Below, in pieces: positions 36,792-49,006 of a stretch of DNA of 64,000 bases. Within the stretch, counting starts at the first letter, position 1, and every line of letters begins with the position of its first letter. The stretch covers positions 940,653-1,004,652 of the forward strand of contig SCFE01000090.1 of assembly GCA_004352715.1 (NCBI GenBank). The letters are read 5' to 3'. The translations under genes and the position numbers were made by a program. This stretch comes from Hofstenia miamia. Lineage: Eukaryota > Xenacoelomorpha > Acoela. Under the pieces are notes generated by a model that worked only from the letters and a program-made list of their open reading frames with translations, was not told where the DNA came from and did no database searches.

Positions 36792-37440
36792 CTTTAGGCT
36801 TGCAAGCAAAATCTGATGGAATATATATTTTCTACTTACCTATTTTGGGAACCATGTAGGTCAATCCAAATAACTGATTTACTTTCTTGCAATTATTTTG
36901 GTTCATTTAGTATTTGAAACACTATAACCTGAACATATTAAAGATTATGCAAGAGACTGGCAACCTTACCGGGAAACGATGATTCCATAAATGCGAAATT
37001 TTTAAGATTTTTCTTTATCACAATTTTTTCAAAAATATGATGATTCCGATATGTTGTTGATATATTACCTGTCCATGTAAATTTTAAGATAATGTCCTTA
37101 TACTATGTTAGTTAATTGTGTCTGTATAACACTGGGTAGTTCTTCGAGTTTGTATCACAATGTGATGAAATTCTAAACTATTTGCTGTGGAGCAGGTGGC
37201 TTTTGGATTTTATTATCCCATTAACAGCAATGAGATTACAGCCCTCTTTTTTCAAAAATGAAATAGACATTACTAATTGTTATTTATTGAATTTATTAGT
37301 CACAAGAATATATGCATGCATTTCAAAATAATGCACAGGATAATATTGAAAAGTTTTATATCTTACTATTGCTTGTGATTGGCATTGAGTAAATGTGTTC
37401 AGTTGTAAATTTGAACTCCCCAGCTCTACGGGTGCATTCA
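36792..37440 (+). repeat. 649-bp direct repeat, copy A
   Basis: Repeated at 37740-38388 with no indels and two substitutions seen (AATAACTG/AATACCTG and TTTTATATC/TTTTCTATC). It contains no recognisable gene. A LINE fragment and one N separate the copies. Confidence 0.95.
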
Positions 37441-37738
37441 ATTTAATACCTCGCAAGGAAAGAGTGAGCTGCCATCATGGATTTTTAAGCGATTTGCAAA
37501 TGATCTCTGTAAGCCTTATACATACATATATCAAAAATGTATATCAGAATTATATTATCCTACTGAATGGAAATCGGCTATTGTAGTCCCTATACCCAAA
37601 TTGCCTAATCCCGATAAAGACAACTGCAAATATTTTAGACCTGTAATGATAACACCTGTTGCAGCTAGGTGTTTAGACTCGATTGTTGTTGAATTGCATG
37701 CTAAAGATCTGGTTTCTGACCCCAAACAATTTGCATAT
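37441..37738 (+). pseudogene. Non-LTR retrotransposon RT fragment
   Basis: A continuous frame of nearly 100 codons reads LPSWIFKRFANDL, YYPTEWKSAIVVPIPKL and NCKYFRPVMITPVAARCLD, then DPKQFAY. This matches the N-terminal part of LINE reverse transcriptases, the P-x-x-W-K-x-A-x-V-x-P-I-x-K and Y-R-P-I/V-x-x-x blocks before the first catalytic Asp. It ends at the single N (37739). Upstream and downstream domains are absent. Confidence 0.8.
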
Positions 37739-37739
37739 N

Positions 37740-38388
37740 CTTTAGGCTTGCAAGCAAAATCTGATGGAATATATATTTTCTACTTACCTATTTTGGGAAC
37801 CATGTAGGTCAATCCAAATACCTGATTTACTTTCTTGCAATTATTTTGGTTCATTTAGTATTTGAAACACTATAACCTGAACATATTAAAGATTATGCAA
37901 GAGACTGGCAACCTTACCGGGAAACGATGATTCCATAAATGCGAAATTTTTAAGATTTTTCTTTATCACAATTTTTTCAAAAATATGATGATTCCGATAT
38001 GTTGTTGATATATTACCTGTCCATGTAAATTTTAAGATAATGTCCTTATACTATGTTAGTTAATTGTGTCTGTATAACACTGGGTAGTTCTTCGAGTTTG
38101 TATCACAATGTGATGAAATTCTAAACTATTTGCTGTGGAGCAGGTGGCTTTTGGATTTTATTATCCCATTAACAGCAATGAGATTACAGCCCTCTTTTTT
38201 CAAAAATGAAATAGACATTACTAATTGTTATTTATTGAATTTATTAGTCACAAGAATATATGCATGCATTTCAAAATAATGCACAGGATAATATTGAAAA
38301 GTTTTCTATCTTACTATTGCTTGTGATTGGCATTGAGTAAATGTGTTCAGTTGTAAATTTGAACTCCCCAGCTCTACGGGTGCATTCA
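37740..38388 (+). repeat. 649-bp direct repeat, copy B
   Basis: Near-identical to 36792-37440. The one-base N at its left edge suggests a scaffolding join, so the pair could be two haplotypes laid in tandem. Confidence 0.95.
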
Positions 38389-40580
38389 TACAGAAGCTTG
38401 CGAAATAACGCTTGCATTGTAAACACATTCTTCAGCCTCAGATTAGCATCATGAAATAATATTTTGTACCCGTTCTGTATCCATACAATATTTCAAAATT
38501 GGTACATCGTTACTTAAATCTAAGTCACCATCATCGATAAATAGCTAATTTATTAATGGTCGTCTAAAGTAGAATACTTCCTTAACTCTATTGCCCATGG
38601 GGGAGGGGGCCAAAATGACCCCTATGTTTTTAAATGTTGATTACGGTAAAACCTATCAATGAAACTTCATTTTTCTTGACTTTTAGTTTCTTAGTCTTAT
38701 GCTCAATTTAAGCCGCTTTTTATAAAAATATGAGATTCGGTATGGTTACAGCAACAGTTTTATCTGATTTTAGCCAATTTTTTATTATTTTAGTGATATA
38801 TTTTTCCCTTATAACTCCATGAATTTCAGTCTGATTTCAATTTGAAAATTGTTCTGAAAATCTGAGGAATTCGGCTTTCCAATGATATACTAGACATTAT
38901 TCTAAAGTATGAAGTTAATAAAATAATTTTCGCCTTCCTTTTTGGGAGGTAGCCCCCCCCCAGAATTGCGTTTTTAAGCCCCAGTAAAAAATTCTAACGA
39001 AAATTGCTGAAAGATTTATATTGACTTATGCAAATGCTAACTAAAACACAGTGAAAGAGCCTTTCACCCTTATTTATCAAAAAAATTATATTTGAACTGA
39101 TATGAATCTGCCACATTGAGTGATACCATTATTTACTCCCTAACCATTCACTCTCATCCGCCCCTTCCCGAACCATCCTTCAAGGTTTCCCTTGCTAGCA
39201 TCAAATGGAATATGGTCATTATTGGTCGTTATATTGAAATTTATCATTCATTGAACTCAATAAATACTTTACACAATATATTACAATAACGGCATAATTT
39301 AAGGTTTATGACACAATTTTCAACTGTTTATTTCCATTCCACGTTTTGGAGTCCTCTTATTTTTTGGAGACCTTTTGCACATTTTATTTTATTAGGTTTG
39401 ATTCAAAAAGGGGTAATTTAATGGGAATTAGACGAAAAGCGAAGGGAGGCTATTTTAGCCCTCTCATGGACTAACGGAGTGGTGGAAACGCCATGGGAAA
39501 TGCGATTAAAATATGAAGCATATATATTTGCCAATCTTAAACGATTTTTCTGAATTTTGCAAGCTATTTTAGTCCCAAAATTTGAGTTGCTGCAATATAA
39601 TTTTCAAGCTACAATATTATTTCGCAAAACGTATTTGCAATATTAAGAATTTCTGTTATTCAAACCAGTGAAGAAATATTTAAAACCAGTCAAATTTTAA
39701 AAAGAATACCATGCTTATTATTGTACACAGCTTGATACAATGTCTAATCTAGGAAGATTCAAATTATTTAGCATTTCATAAAACTTAACAAAGGAGTTGA
39801 ATTTGGAAAAAGTGATTTTTAAAGTAAAAACATTGAAGAATCGTAGCATTTGCAAATTTAAACAACACGTGAAGTACTGAATCAAATGCTATTATCCTTT
39901 ATGCTTATTCCCAACTTTCAACTTTATTGAAGTTATAGTCGTTTGAGTATTTCTCAATGCGGGCAGCAGATAACCGGCCGATCAAAATACGAAAATTTCA
40001 AACAACTCCTTTATTTTAGGCAGTGATTGATATAAAAATTTATTAGAAAGAACAATAATATGACCAATAGTATAAATTGTATCAGGTTAAACTTAAAATA
40101 CAAAAAACTCTCACTATCAATAAAAAAGTTATTGTCTTGAAAGAAGTTTCACAGTGCTGATGCTAAAATGAAAAGACCAAAATCTCAATTCTAGACCTCA
40201 AATTAGTATTATTCATGCCTGAATTTGACTGAAAATTTCTTTTCCTGATGTGATGCTAAACATTGAAAATTTACAATTAAATGTCAATTTGCAGAGATTG
40301 CCTAAGCAATGTCAGTCGAAATTCAACATAAAACTATTACCTTTGATTAATTGAATATTGAATTTTATATTTCCTTTTTTATCTCTATGCTCACTATAAT
40401 TCCAAAAAATGTAGTACTAAAAATGTTAATACTAACTTGATCAAACATTAAATGTCATTAATCTTAAATTGAATTAAAAAAAGCTATTTTAAGTTTGAAG
40501 TTGCTTATAAAATTGAAAAATGGGAATAAATATTCAATCTATTTTACATTAACATTATTAAATTTGTGAAAAGAATAAAA
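38389..40580. other. Non-coding stretch with G- and C-runs
   Basis: GGGGGAGGGGGCC near 38599, CCCCCCCCC near 38952 and CCGCCCCTTCCC near 39160 stand out in otherwise AT-rich DNA and may belong to one unidentified repeat. The last few hundred bases are the 3' flank of the GPCR gene. TTTATT at about 40012 or 40040 would give an AATAAA on the gene strand. Confidence 0.35.
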
Positions 40581-41513
40581 TTAGGAAACAGTTTCATCAA
40601 TATTTCCAAGATTTCTAACAGTCGAACACTTTCGTGGAATACACGACATGCAAATGGCAAGAATGGGATCTCTCATCACTGGAGCGAACCAGATGTAAAC
40701 CCAAGCATTGACGCCAGTGCTAATACTCATAAGGGTGTTTGATATGATTGGACCTGTGAACATAAACAAGTTGCCCTTGACTTCAGCGAATCCCATGATT
40801 AGTGTTAACACAGTGTAAGGAAACCACAGAATTGAATGGCAAACTGTTGCAAAGAAGAATGTTCGAGCGAGTTTAGTCACCGTTGACGCAACTTTTTCAC
40901 TTGCTGTTGACTTCTGACGAAAGTTTAGAGCAATCAATGCATAGAATATCATTGTGAGCGTCATTGGGATTATATAACAAGTGATAGCCAAAAAGACCTC
41001 AGAAAATACTCCAATAAATGCCATCTTCAAATCACATCCACTTTTTTGTTTCAGTTCCGTTCCCTTAATAAACAATATAATTAAAATTGCTGTCAAAATC
41101 CACAGAATGGCAAGAGTTATAATTTTTTTCCTGCTGTTGATAACAGATCGATGATGAGGCTTTACAATTATAATGTAGCGCTCAATCGATAACAGGAGGA
41201 GCACGTATGGTGCCATTACACGATTTAAGCCATAAGGAATTACTAAGGAATGGCACCAAGCTTTCTGGCTGACAATGTGTGCCTTTAATAATGGTTCCAT
41301 AATGTAGGCGCAGCTCACAAAGAAGGATAAAAAGCATTGGTTGCCAACGAAAATAAAACTAGAAGTGTGCAAGCTTTTTTGTTTATATATTTGAAAGAGG
41401 ACATAGGCGTTCCCCAGAGTACCTGCAGTGAAAACAACAGCATATACAATGCGCATTACCATTAGTAGTTGGGGTACTTCGCTAGGGATTTCAATTTCAC
41501 TGCCATTTGCCAT
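40581..41513 (-). CDS. Class A (rhodopsin-family) GPCR, single coding exon
   Basis: 310 residues with seven hydrophobic segments, so a plasma-membrane receptor. N-glycosylation site NGS at 3-5. TM1 has GTLGN (N35 = 1.50). TM2 has Ser63 where the sodium-binding Asp2.50 is usual. C87 (3.25) and C160 (extracellular loop 2) can form the conserved disulfide. ERY at 111-113, W138 (4.50), P183 (5.50), LWFPY at 229-233 (W6.48, P6.50). TM7 reads NAWVY (269-273) in place of NPxxY. Cysteines at 288, 291 and 296 after TM7 are candidate palmitoylation sites. Loss of Asp2.50 and Pro7.50 hints at atypical activation. The ligand is unknown; melatonin or peptide-type receptors share the overall pattern. CTAATTTAG on the gene strand, 12 bases before the ATG, is an acceptor for a leader exon or trans-splicing. 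The frame is intact, so the gene is probably functional. Confidence 0.93.
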   Translation of the reverse strand: MANGSEIEIPSEVPQLLMVMRIVYAVVFTAGTLGNAYVLFQIYKQKSLHTSSFIFVGNQCFLSFFVSCAYIMEPLLKAHIVSQKAWCHSLVIPYGLNRVMAPYVLLLLSIERYIIIVKPHHRSVINSRKKIITLAILWILTAILIILFIKGTELKQKSGCDLKMAFIGVFSEVFLAITCYIIPMTLTMIFYALIALNFRQKSTASEKVASTVTKLARTFFFATVCHSILWFPYTVLTLIMGFAEVKGNLFMFTGPIISNTLMSISTGVNAWVYIWFAPVMRDPILAICMSCIPRKCSTVRNLGNIDETVS

Positions 41514-43476
41514 CGTTCCTTCGACCTAAATTAGGCAATTGAAGCATGGAAAAAATTTTAGGGGCTGAATGCTACTTCAGCTAATTAACTTTTAACAAGT
41601 TTTTTCTAATTTTCTTCATAAAATCATTGTATAGGAAAAAGAAAATTACACATGAACATTAATTACAGCCCTAAGCCAATTTAACTAATGATCAATGTAT
41701 TATTTATTGATAACTCATTGATCTACAAAGAAATAAATTAATTATAAATTACTTTTTTCATAATTGTAAACTTACAAAAAGAACAAAGCTTAGCACACAT
41801 GGATATCTTCGGAATGTTTATTCATTATTATTATAATGAGAATTCAGAAAATGTATGAAGAAAATTTAATTGACATGAGTACAAATAACGGTCTCCTTTA
41901 ATACATGCCCCGGTATTCAATGCTGCACTATCTCATAAAAGAACAACTATAGAGAAGTTCATTTTGTTCAAACTATATTACTACAATTTATAAGGTTTGA
42001 ATCTAATCAATTAAATTTAATTTGAGATGCTGACAATTCCTCTTTCAAATGGCCCATATTCAAGAAATTTGCATTTCGATCGGTCAACGTTCACAATTTT
42101 ATGCATAATGAATCGAATCGAATGAAATATAATGTATAATGAATGTACCATAAGAGACGTTTGGCACTAAACCAAAATATGATGCTTGTTTTGTAGTTTA
42201 AATCAACAAATTTGCAAAATATTCATTGTAGAGATTGTTATATAAGTTCACACATAAACATAAAAATTGAACAAGGTACATTAAGAAATCATACATGGAT
42301 ATACCTTCAATAAAATGTTGAAAATTTGATACAATTTTAACCCTCTAGATCATGAAACCTGAATTTCAGCATTTAGTCTTTTGCATTAAAGAAGATTGTC
42401 ATGAAATTCCAAAATTGTATGGGCTCGTAATATCTAATTAATTCAAACAGTAGAACACAGAGATTTTTGAAAATTAATGATTCTGTGATAAATAAACTTT
42501 TTATTTATAGTTATAAGCTTCTTTATATTAGGGGGCATGATAAGCTTAGAAAATTATATATTCCCTAAAGAAAACCTGGTTTATTGAAACAAAATCATCT
42601 GAACCCACAGACTGGTTGTCATTCTAATAATTTAGTAAAACACTTCGAATTTAGGTATTTCAGCATGCTTTCATACAAAACGATTAAAAATCTAATAGCC
42701 TAAAAACTGTGCATTAGAAATTAATGTTTTCTATTAATAATATTTGTCTTAGAATATTTTAGGAATTGGTTGATACCTGAAAAAATATTTGGTAATTATT
42801 ATACTTCTTATAACCTTTTATATATAAAATTTATACTTTAACATTTAATGTCGACATTTATGCAGTAAAAAGACGCCGGAAATTTATTAATTAAGGCATC
42901 ATTATAGAATTCCGTGTTTATTTGAATTAATATAAGGCTTCAAATGGCCTTTGATGTGCTTTTAGATGATAATCTAAATTCATACAACTGCTGCGTTTTG
43001 TTTAATTAAGTCATGCTTCCTAATAAATAAAACATCGCTTAATTAAAGAGTCAAAAATGTGTCCATGCATGAGGGGTATCGTTATGAATTAAACGTTTAT
43101 TGTGGTTGTGCAAATGTAGAATAGTCTACTCTATGCTATTGTTTTTGTTTCTATAATAAAACCTTAATGTAGTCAGTGCTTAATTCCTTGGCCAAAATTG
43201 ATTGAATGATTTTTGCATTTTGATTAAGACTTGAATGATATTCTATTCAAAATGTAATTAGAAGTATCAAAAATATGATATTTTTAGCGTTAGGTCTTAT
43301 GAAATTTGTATATGTTAATTGTGCTTTGAACTTATGTAAATCATGTAAAATAGATTCAAGTCGATTATCAACAAAGTTTCTCAATAATTTGACCCATATT
43401 ATGCAATTTATCAATGCTATGCTATTATTTAACTTAAATTTAGCAATTTCTATTCAGTAGCTTTTAGATTAACTAA
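41514..43476. other. Non-coding stretch upstream of the GPCR
   Basis: AT-rich, with no supported ORF, exon or repeat. It probably includes the 5' flank or leader intron of the minus-strand GPCR gene. Confidence 0.45.
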
Positions 43477-43478
43477 TA

Positions 43479-43938
43479 CAGTAGAACTCCTCTATAGTGA
43501 ACATCCTCTATAATGAACGTCTTCTATAATAGATGTCTTCTATAATAGACTCTCTCTATAATAAACATTCTTCTTCCTTTGTAATGAAAATGCTACTATA
43601 ACCGAACTTCATGGTGTGATATTTCCTAGTTCATTTGGAATTCATCTATATAAGAATTAAATATGCAATAATTTTATTTTTTCAGATGTTATAAATGTAA
43701 TTATTTTATGTACTAAGTAAAAGCATCCTCATTATAGAAAGTAATTAAAGGAAGAAATGTAGCAAATATACATTAACAGTATGTACCAATATTTTGTTAT
43801 ATTGTAGTTACGCTGATCACAGCGTTTGCTATATACTTGCAATAAATACAAGAGTAACTGAAGTATTTTTTCATCATCAATAATGAAGTGAATCCTCTAT
43901 AATAACCAACCGCAATTCACTATAGAAGAGTTCTACTG
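43479..43938. mobile_element. pogo/Tigger-like MITE (460 bp)
   Basis: The left end CAGTAGAACTCCTCTATAGT and right end TATAGAAGAGTTCTACTG are inverted repeats, each flanked by TA. Inside the left arm a module near CTCTATAATGAAC is iterated about five times (43489-43575). No transposase is present. TIRs starting CAGTAGA with TA duplications are typical of pogo/Tigger non-autonomous elements. Confidence 0.78.
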
Positions 43939-43972
43939 TATTGATTTATACAACTAAACCTGTTCCATTTAA

Positions 43973-44243
43973 CCCATAAACAACATTTTTACTGCTGTAT
44001 TTGGTATAACATTCAATTTTTGAAATTGGATTATTTTTTACCCAAATGACCAGTTAGGGGGTTTTATAAATTTTTGAACTACACAAAAAATTGTTTTCAA
44101 TCCAAAATAATGTATAACAGCTTTAATAATACAATGTACTTTTCCTAACATGTGGGTTAGTCGTCTCTATTAATGGCTTCCTAGACACTACCACAACAAA
44201 ATGTATAGTGCGGGTCGGGTATAACCCGTTGGCTAAATGAGGG
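43973..44243. mobile_element. Possible piggyBac-type MITE
   Basis: TTAACCCATAAAC at the left (TTAA 43969-43972) faces ATGAGGGTTAA at the right (TTAA 44244-44247). A TTAA duplication and CCC-start termini are piggyBac features, but the inverted repeat is short and only partly matched. Confidence 0.4.
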
Positions 44244-44484
44244 TTAATGCGATTGTTTTAAAAACCAAAAATTTAAAGCGAATCAATTTTGAGTTGCAGC
44301 AATTGAAAAACAACAGCTTTTACTGTCTTACACATAGAACTTCGATATATTTATGTATTTCGCTGAAAATTTTGCTAAACTCTGAAAATAAGCTTAGCTT
44401 TTGGAGATTTGAATTCAATTTTTAATTTTTTATTAGGAAACGTTTAAAGGTCTTGACGCTGTTGCCAGTAAAATAAATCTAATA

Positions 44485-44535
44485 CAGTAGAACTCCTCTT
44501 TAGTGAATTGCGGTTGGTTATATGAGGATTCACTC
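44485..44535. mobile_element. Truncated copy of the pogo-like MITE
   Basis: CAGTAGAACTCCTCTTTAGT followed by GAATTGCGGTTGGTTA matches the reverse complement of the right end of the element at 43479-43938. It stops after about 50 bp. Confidence 0.7.
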
Positions 44536-45297
44536 AGGGCCGTAGCCACATTCTCAACCAATTCTAAAAAGTCACTTCGTAATTAAACTTGCAATGTAAT
44601 TAATAATTCATATTTCTCAAACATAGTTTGCCTGCTAATAAATTCATTCAAAAGAGGAGATCATTGAACTAATCCTTAAAAAAACTACGTACACTCCATA
44701 AAATCCAATTTGTCTCGATGCAAATAAATAACTGTATATAAAAGTTGTTAACAATAAAGTTAAGATAATACATGAAAAATCTACAAATTGACAATTTTGT
44801 AGTATACCAAAGTCGTTGTCAAATGTAAAAACCGAAAATGAAATTGAAAAACGAATTTCGATGTGCACTCTGTTTTCAGACTCCATGCCATTCTTAGTCA
44901 ATTTGTCTTTGCTACTCAGTTTGCGTAAAGGTAAATGAACCTCTTTACTAAAATGTTCTTTCTAACGTTAGCGCACAACTTAATATATTGAATGCATTCA
45001 TTTTACGATAATCTAATATTGCAATTAAATTTTTGAATGCATTTAATTAGCAAGAGTACTTTTAAAAATATCTGCTTTAAAAACTTGGTGCTAATGTATG
45101 AACTTTCAACTTTAATGATAATAAATAAATTGCGAAATTTAAACAAGTAAGAAATCAATAACTTTTGTAAATGAAAGGGAGATGATGGTTTTTTTGAGTT
45201 GGTCAGTAAAAGTAAGTTTTTTTCAAGAAGAAAAGCAAATTTTCTCCCGCGATCTCATAAAATTCTTGAAGCACTTCACAAAAAAGTTAATAATTAA

Positions 45298-47278
45298 GAG
45301 TTCGTTTACTGAGCTTTTCACCACCTTCCGTTTACTGTGGTGGGATCCAACGGACCCCTCACAGAATAATATGTAATGGGGGTTGAAAAATGTATTTAAT
45401 CGTTGTTCCAACTGATAACCAAAGTTCTTGAGGGCAGAGATAGTAGACACATGTAGACCATTTGGTTCGGCAGTTTTGACTGCCATCATTGGTCGAATCA
45501 ATTCTTCTCCCAATTCTCGTAAGAAGACATGACGGCTGTTGAGACTTTTACTTGTGTCATCTGGTTGCTTCCGCAGACGATACAGGACAATGCGATATAA
45601 GCTGCGATGTCAATGATATCGTAAAAGAGGGCCATAGGCCACCGTGAGCTGGCACGGTAACATGTGTAGTTCCGAACTTTCTGATCTAAAGCACGTATGG
45701 TTATAGTACGTAACTATTTCTTGTTTTCCCTCTTCACCAATATTTTGGTTGTTGTGTAGTGTAGACAAAAGTAGGATTGTTTTTGTCTTGATGGGTGGTA
45801 CGATACCACAGTAACCTTATTATCTTTGTGGACAAAAAATGATGATCCAACGAGTAGTGTTTTGGATGCATTTGGGAGAAGTGCAAGGGAAAGGCCCTTT
45901 CGATGAACCATCTATTCTGGAGAAGTGTCATGACCAAAGGTAGACCAGTGAAGAACCGATCCATTGTTACATTGCGCCCCGACCCATACAGTGGGGTTAC
46001 AAGACGAGTAACCACAGATTAACCTAGCCCAACAGCTCTGCTTTTTCCCTCCTTGCCTGTACATGTATAGTCGTCACCATTATAACAGTAATGATTCTCA
46101 GCGTCGGCACAAACCCACACTTTTAAGCCATATTTGCCTGCTTTGCTAAGTATATATAGGCGGAACGGACACACCCTGTGAATTTCATGAGCTGCTCGTC
46201 GCCAGTGACACACTGGGTTAGATTGTAGAGCCGAGAACAGAGTTGGGTAAACTCATCTACAGAGACCGGATTGGAGCCAGGAGATCCAATTGGNNNNNNN
46301 NNNNNNNNNNNNNNNNNNNNNNNNNNNNNNNNNNNNNNNNNNNNNNNNNNNNNNNNNNNNNNNNNNNNNNNNNNNNNNNNNNNNNNNNNNNNNNNNNNNN
46401 GACCGGATTGGAGCCAGGAGATCCAATTGGCGGGGTTGGGCACGTGTTGTCATATCGTCAAATCAATAAAAGCATAGAATGAGCTGATAACGATCATTAG
46501 AGAGTGCGACTCGAAAATGAGGAAGCGATGCTTGTTCGAATAATTGATGCACTTGGCACTTTGTACATTTGTATGTACCCTGTAATATGTCAATTCCAAT
46601 GAATGCTTCAAGTTCTATCTGTGTGATAGGTTTGTAGCCACCAAATCTTTTGATGTATTCACTATCAGGATTTCCTGTGCACCAATGTTGATAACGTTGA
46701 TTTAAATAACGGAGAATAAGTTCAATGAATGCATTTGGAAATGTCAGGTGAAATGCAGCAAGAGGAGATTGTAGTGCCTGAGGCACAAGTCGTGTCGGAC
46801 CATGAGGAATATGGAGTATGTTGGCTGCAACTGGTCGACCTCTTGGCCTTGGAGGTTTCTTATCCCAAGCAATACCGACCTCACCGGTTAGGTAAACTTG
46901 ATCACCTTCTGCATGGATTGCTGGTACATCATTGTGATTGTCATCATCAGCGTCACTCTAATCTCGTGACCTGTAATCATCTGAATCTACTTCTGGAATG
47001 ATGGATTGGTCAACACACTCCTCACCATTGCCTCTGTCGAAGGTAATGATTTCAGCAGCTTTTCCTGCAGTATAACGACGTTTAGTCATGTCAAATAGCA
47101 GATAATGTGAAATAATAATATAACAAAAACGGAATATTTTATTGATTCTTTCACAAAATAAACTTAATTTATAAAAAAGAATTTTCATGTCAGTCGTTAA
47201 TATTTGTAGTGAACAATGAAAAATTATCTGTGTTCCAAACTCAAAAGGGTCCGTCGATTCCTCTTAGTAAACGAAGGG
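45298..47278 (-). mobile_element. piggyBac-like transposon with TTAA ends
   Basis: TTAA at 45294-45297 and 47279-47282 flank the element. The right end, read inwards, is CCCTTCGTTTACTAAGAG; the left is GAGTTCGTTTACTGAG, so only the outer triplet is changed. Both sides share an inner AACGGACCC/GACGGACCC motif (left 45351-45356, right 47245-47253). The transposase is on the minus strand. A 107-N gap (46294-46400) is flanked on both sides by the same 30 bp (GACCGGATTGGAGCC...), so part of the sequence is an assembly artefact. Confidence 0.88.
45500..47089 (-). pseudogene. piggyBac-like transposase, broken
   Basis: Starts MTKRRYTAGKAAEII at 47089. An acidic N-terminal segment is cut by TAG at 46958-46960. 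The frame goes on through FIGIDILQGTY, typical of the DDE_Tnp_1_7 domain, to a one-base shift near 46468. After the gap, YGLKVWVCADAENHYCYN holds the first catalytic Asp region and GRNVTMDRFFTGLPL the second. A further shift follows near 45920 (NRW then KGLSLALLP). TVVSYHPSR near 45790 and a degraded C-terminus with stops follow. At least three frameshifts and one in-frame stop make it inactive. In this superfamily the enzyme cuts and pastes at TTAA without footprints. Confidence 0.85.
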
Positions 47279-47282
47279 TTAA

Positions 47283-47864
47283 ATGGTATTCATAAACAGA
47301 GGTGGTAGCAGGTGCACGAATGGTCTGAGTCATCTTAGAAAAATTAAATGATTTATAGGGTTGAATCGGATCAAGAATATTATTTTTTTAGTTATTAAAT
47401 GCTTACGCTGATATACAAAATGGCACTTAGAATCCGAATTGATTTATTTTTTTAGGATGAAATTGTGTAATTTAAGCGAGAATAAATTTTAAATGGTGCT
47501 TGTCTCCTAAAAAATTTTTTAAGGTACACAAAATTCTATATTTTTATCATTACTATAATTATTATGGTTTTAAAATAAATGCAGATGCCAGTTAGCTGAG
47601 CATATTTTCTTCAAAGGATATTCCTAAATAGCAATACTCAGTTCTTAATTATCATTTCCATCAACCACTGTGACGGGTCAATTAGTTCTTAATCTAAAAA
47701 ATATGAAATATTTAAACAAGACCTGTTCAAGGCACCTAACTTATATGACTAAATTAAAAAATATATAAACGCTTTGGATGTTAAAGGGTATATGCCTACT
47801 CAAAGTAATTTGAATAATCATCATACTCGTCAAAATTTTAAGTTTCTATTATTATTATTATTAC

Positions 47865-47942
<78 letters not shown>

Positions 47943-48006
47943 GTATTCATAAAAGTTACCAGAAGTAAATTAAATGTTTGATAGTTTTCTTTGTTACGTT
48001 CTTCCA
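47283..48006. other. Non-coding stretch with an (ATT)n microsatellite
   Basis: About 32 ATT/TTA units occupy 47847-47942, with one ACT interruption. The rest is AT-rich and featureless up to the 1,000-N gap (48007-49006). Confidence 0.8.
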
Positions 48007-49006
48007 NNNNNNNNNNNNNNNNNNNNNNNNNNNNNNNNNNNNNNNNNNNNNNNNNNNNNNNNNNNNNNNNNNNNNNNNNNNNNNNNNNNNNNNNNNNNNN
48101 NNNNNNNNNNNNNNNNNNNNNNNNNNNNNNNNNNNNNNNNNNNNNNNNNNNNNNNNNNNNNNNNNNNNNNNNNNNNNNNNNNNNNNNNNNNNNNNNNNNN
48201 NNNNNNNNNNNNNNNNNNNNNNNNNNNNNNNNNNNNNNNNNNNNNNNNNNNNNNNNNNNNNNNNNNNNNNNNNNNNNNNNNNNNNNNNNNNNNNNNNNNN
48301 NNNNNNNNNNNNNNNNNNNNNNNNNNNNNNNNNNNNNNNNNNNNNNNNNNNNNNNNNNNNNNNNNNNNNNNNNNNNNNNNNNNNNNNNNNNNNNNNNNNN
48401 NNNNNNNNNNNNNNNNNNNNNNNNNNNNNNNNNNNNNNNNNNNNNNNNNNNNNNNNNNNNNNNNNNNNNNNNNNNNNNNNNNNNNNNNNNNNNNNNNNNN
48501 NNNNNNNNNNNNNNNNNNNNNNNNNNNNNNNNNNNNNNNNNNNNNNNNNNNNNNNNNNNNNNNNNNNNNNNNNNNNNNNNNNNNNNNNNNNNNNNNNNNN
48601 NNNNNNNNNNNNNNNNNNNNNNNNNNNNNNNNNNNNNNNNNNNNNNNNNNNNNNNNNNNNNNNNNNNNNNNNNNNNNNNNNNNNNNNNNNNNNNNNNNNN
48701 NNNNNNNNNNNNNNNNNNNNNNNNNNNNNNNNNNNNNNNNNNNNNNNNNNNNNNNNNNNNNNNNNNNNNNNNNNNNNNNNNNNNNNNNNNNNNNNNNNNN
48801 NNNNNNNNNNNNNNNNNNNNNNNNNNNNNNNNNNNNNNNNNNNNNNNNNNNNNNNNNNNNNNNNNNNNNNNNNNNNNNNNNNNNNNNNNNNNNNNNNNNN
48901 NNNNNNNNNNNNNNNNNNNNNNNNNNNNNNNNNNNNNNNNNNNNNNNNNNNNNNNNNNNNNNNNNNNNNNNNNNNNNNNNNNNNNNNNNNNNNNNNNNNN
49001 NNNNNN
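48007..49006. other. Assembly gap (1,000 N, arbitrary size)
   Basis: Hides the 5' part of the LINE whose RT emerges on the right side. Confidence 0.97.
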
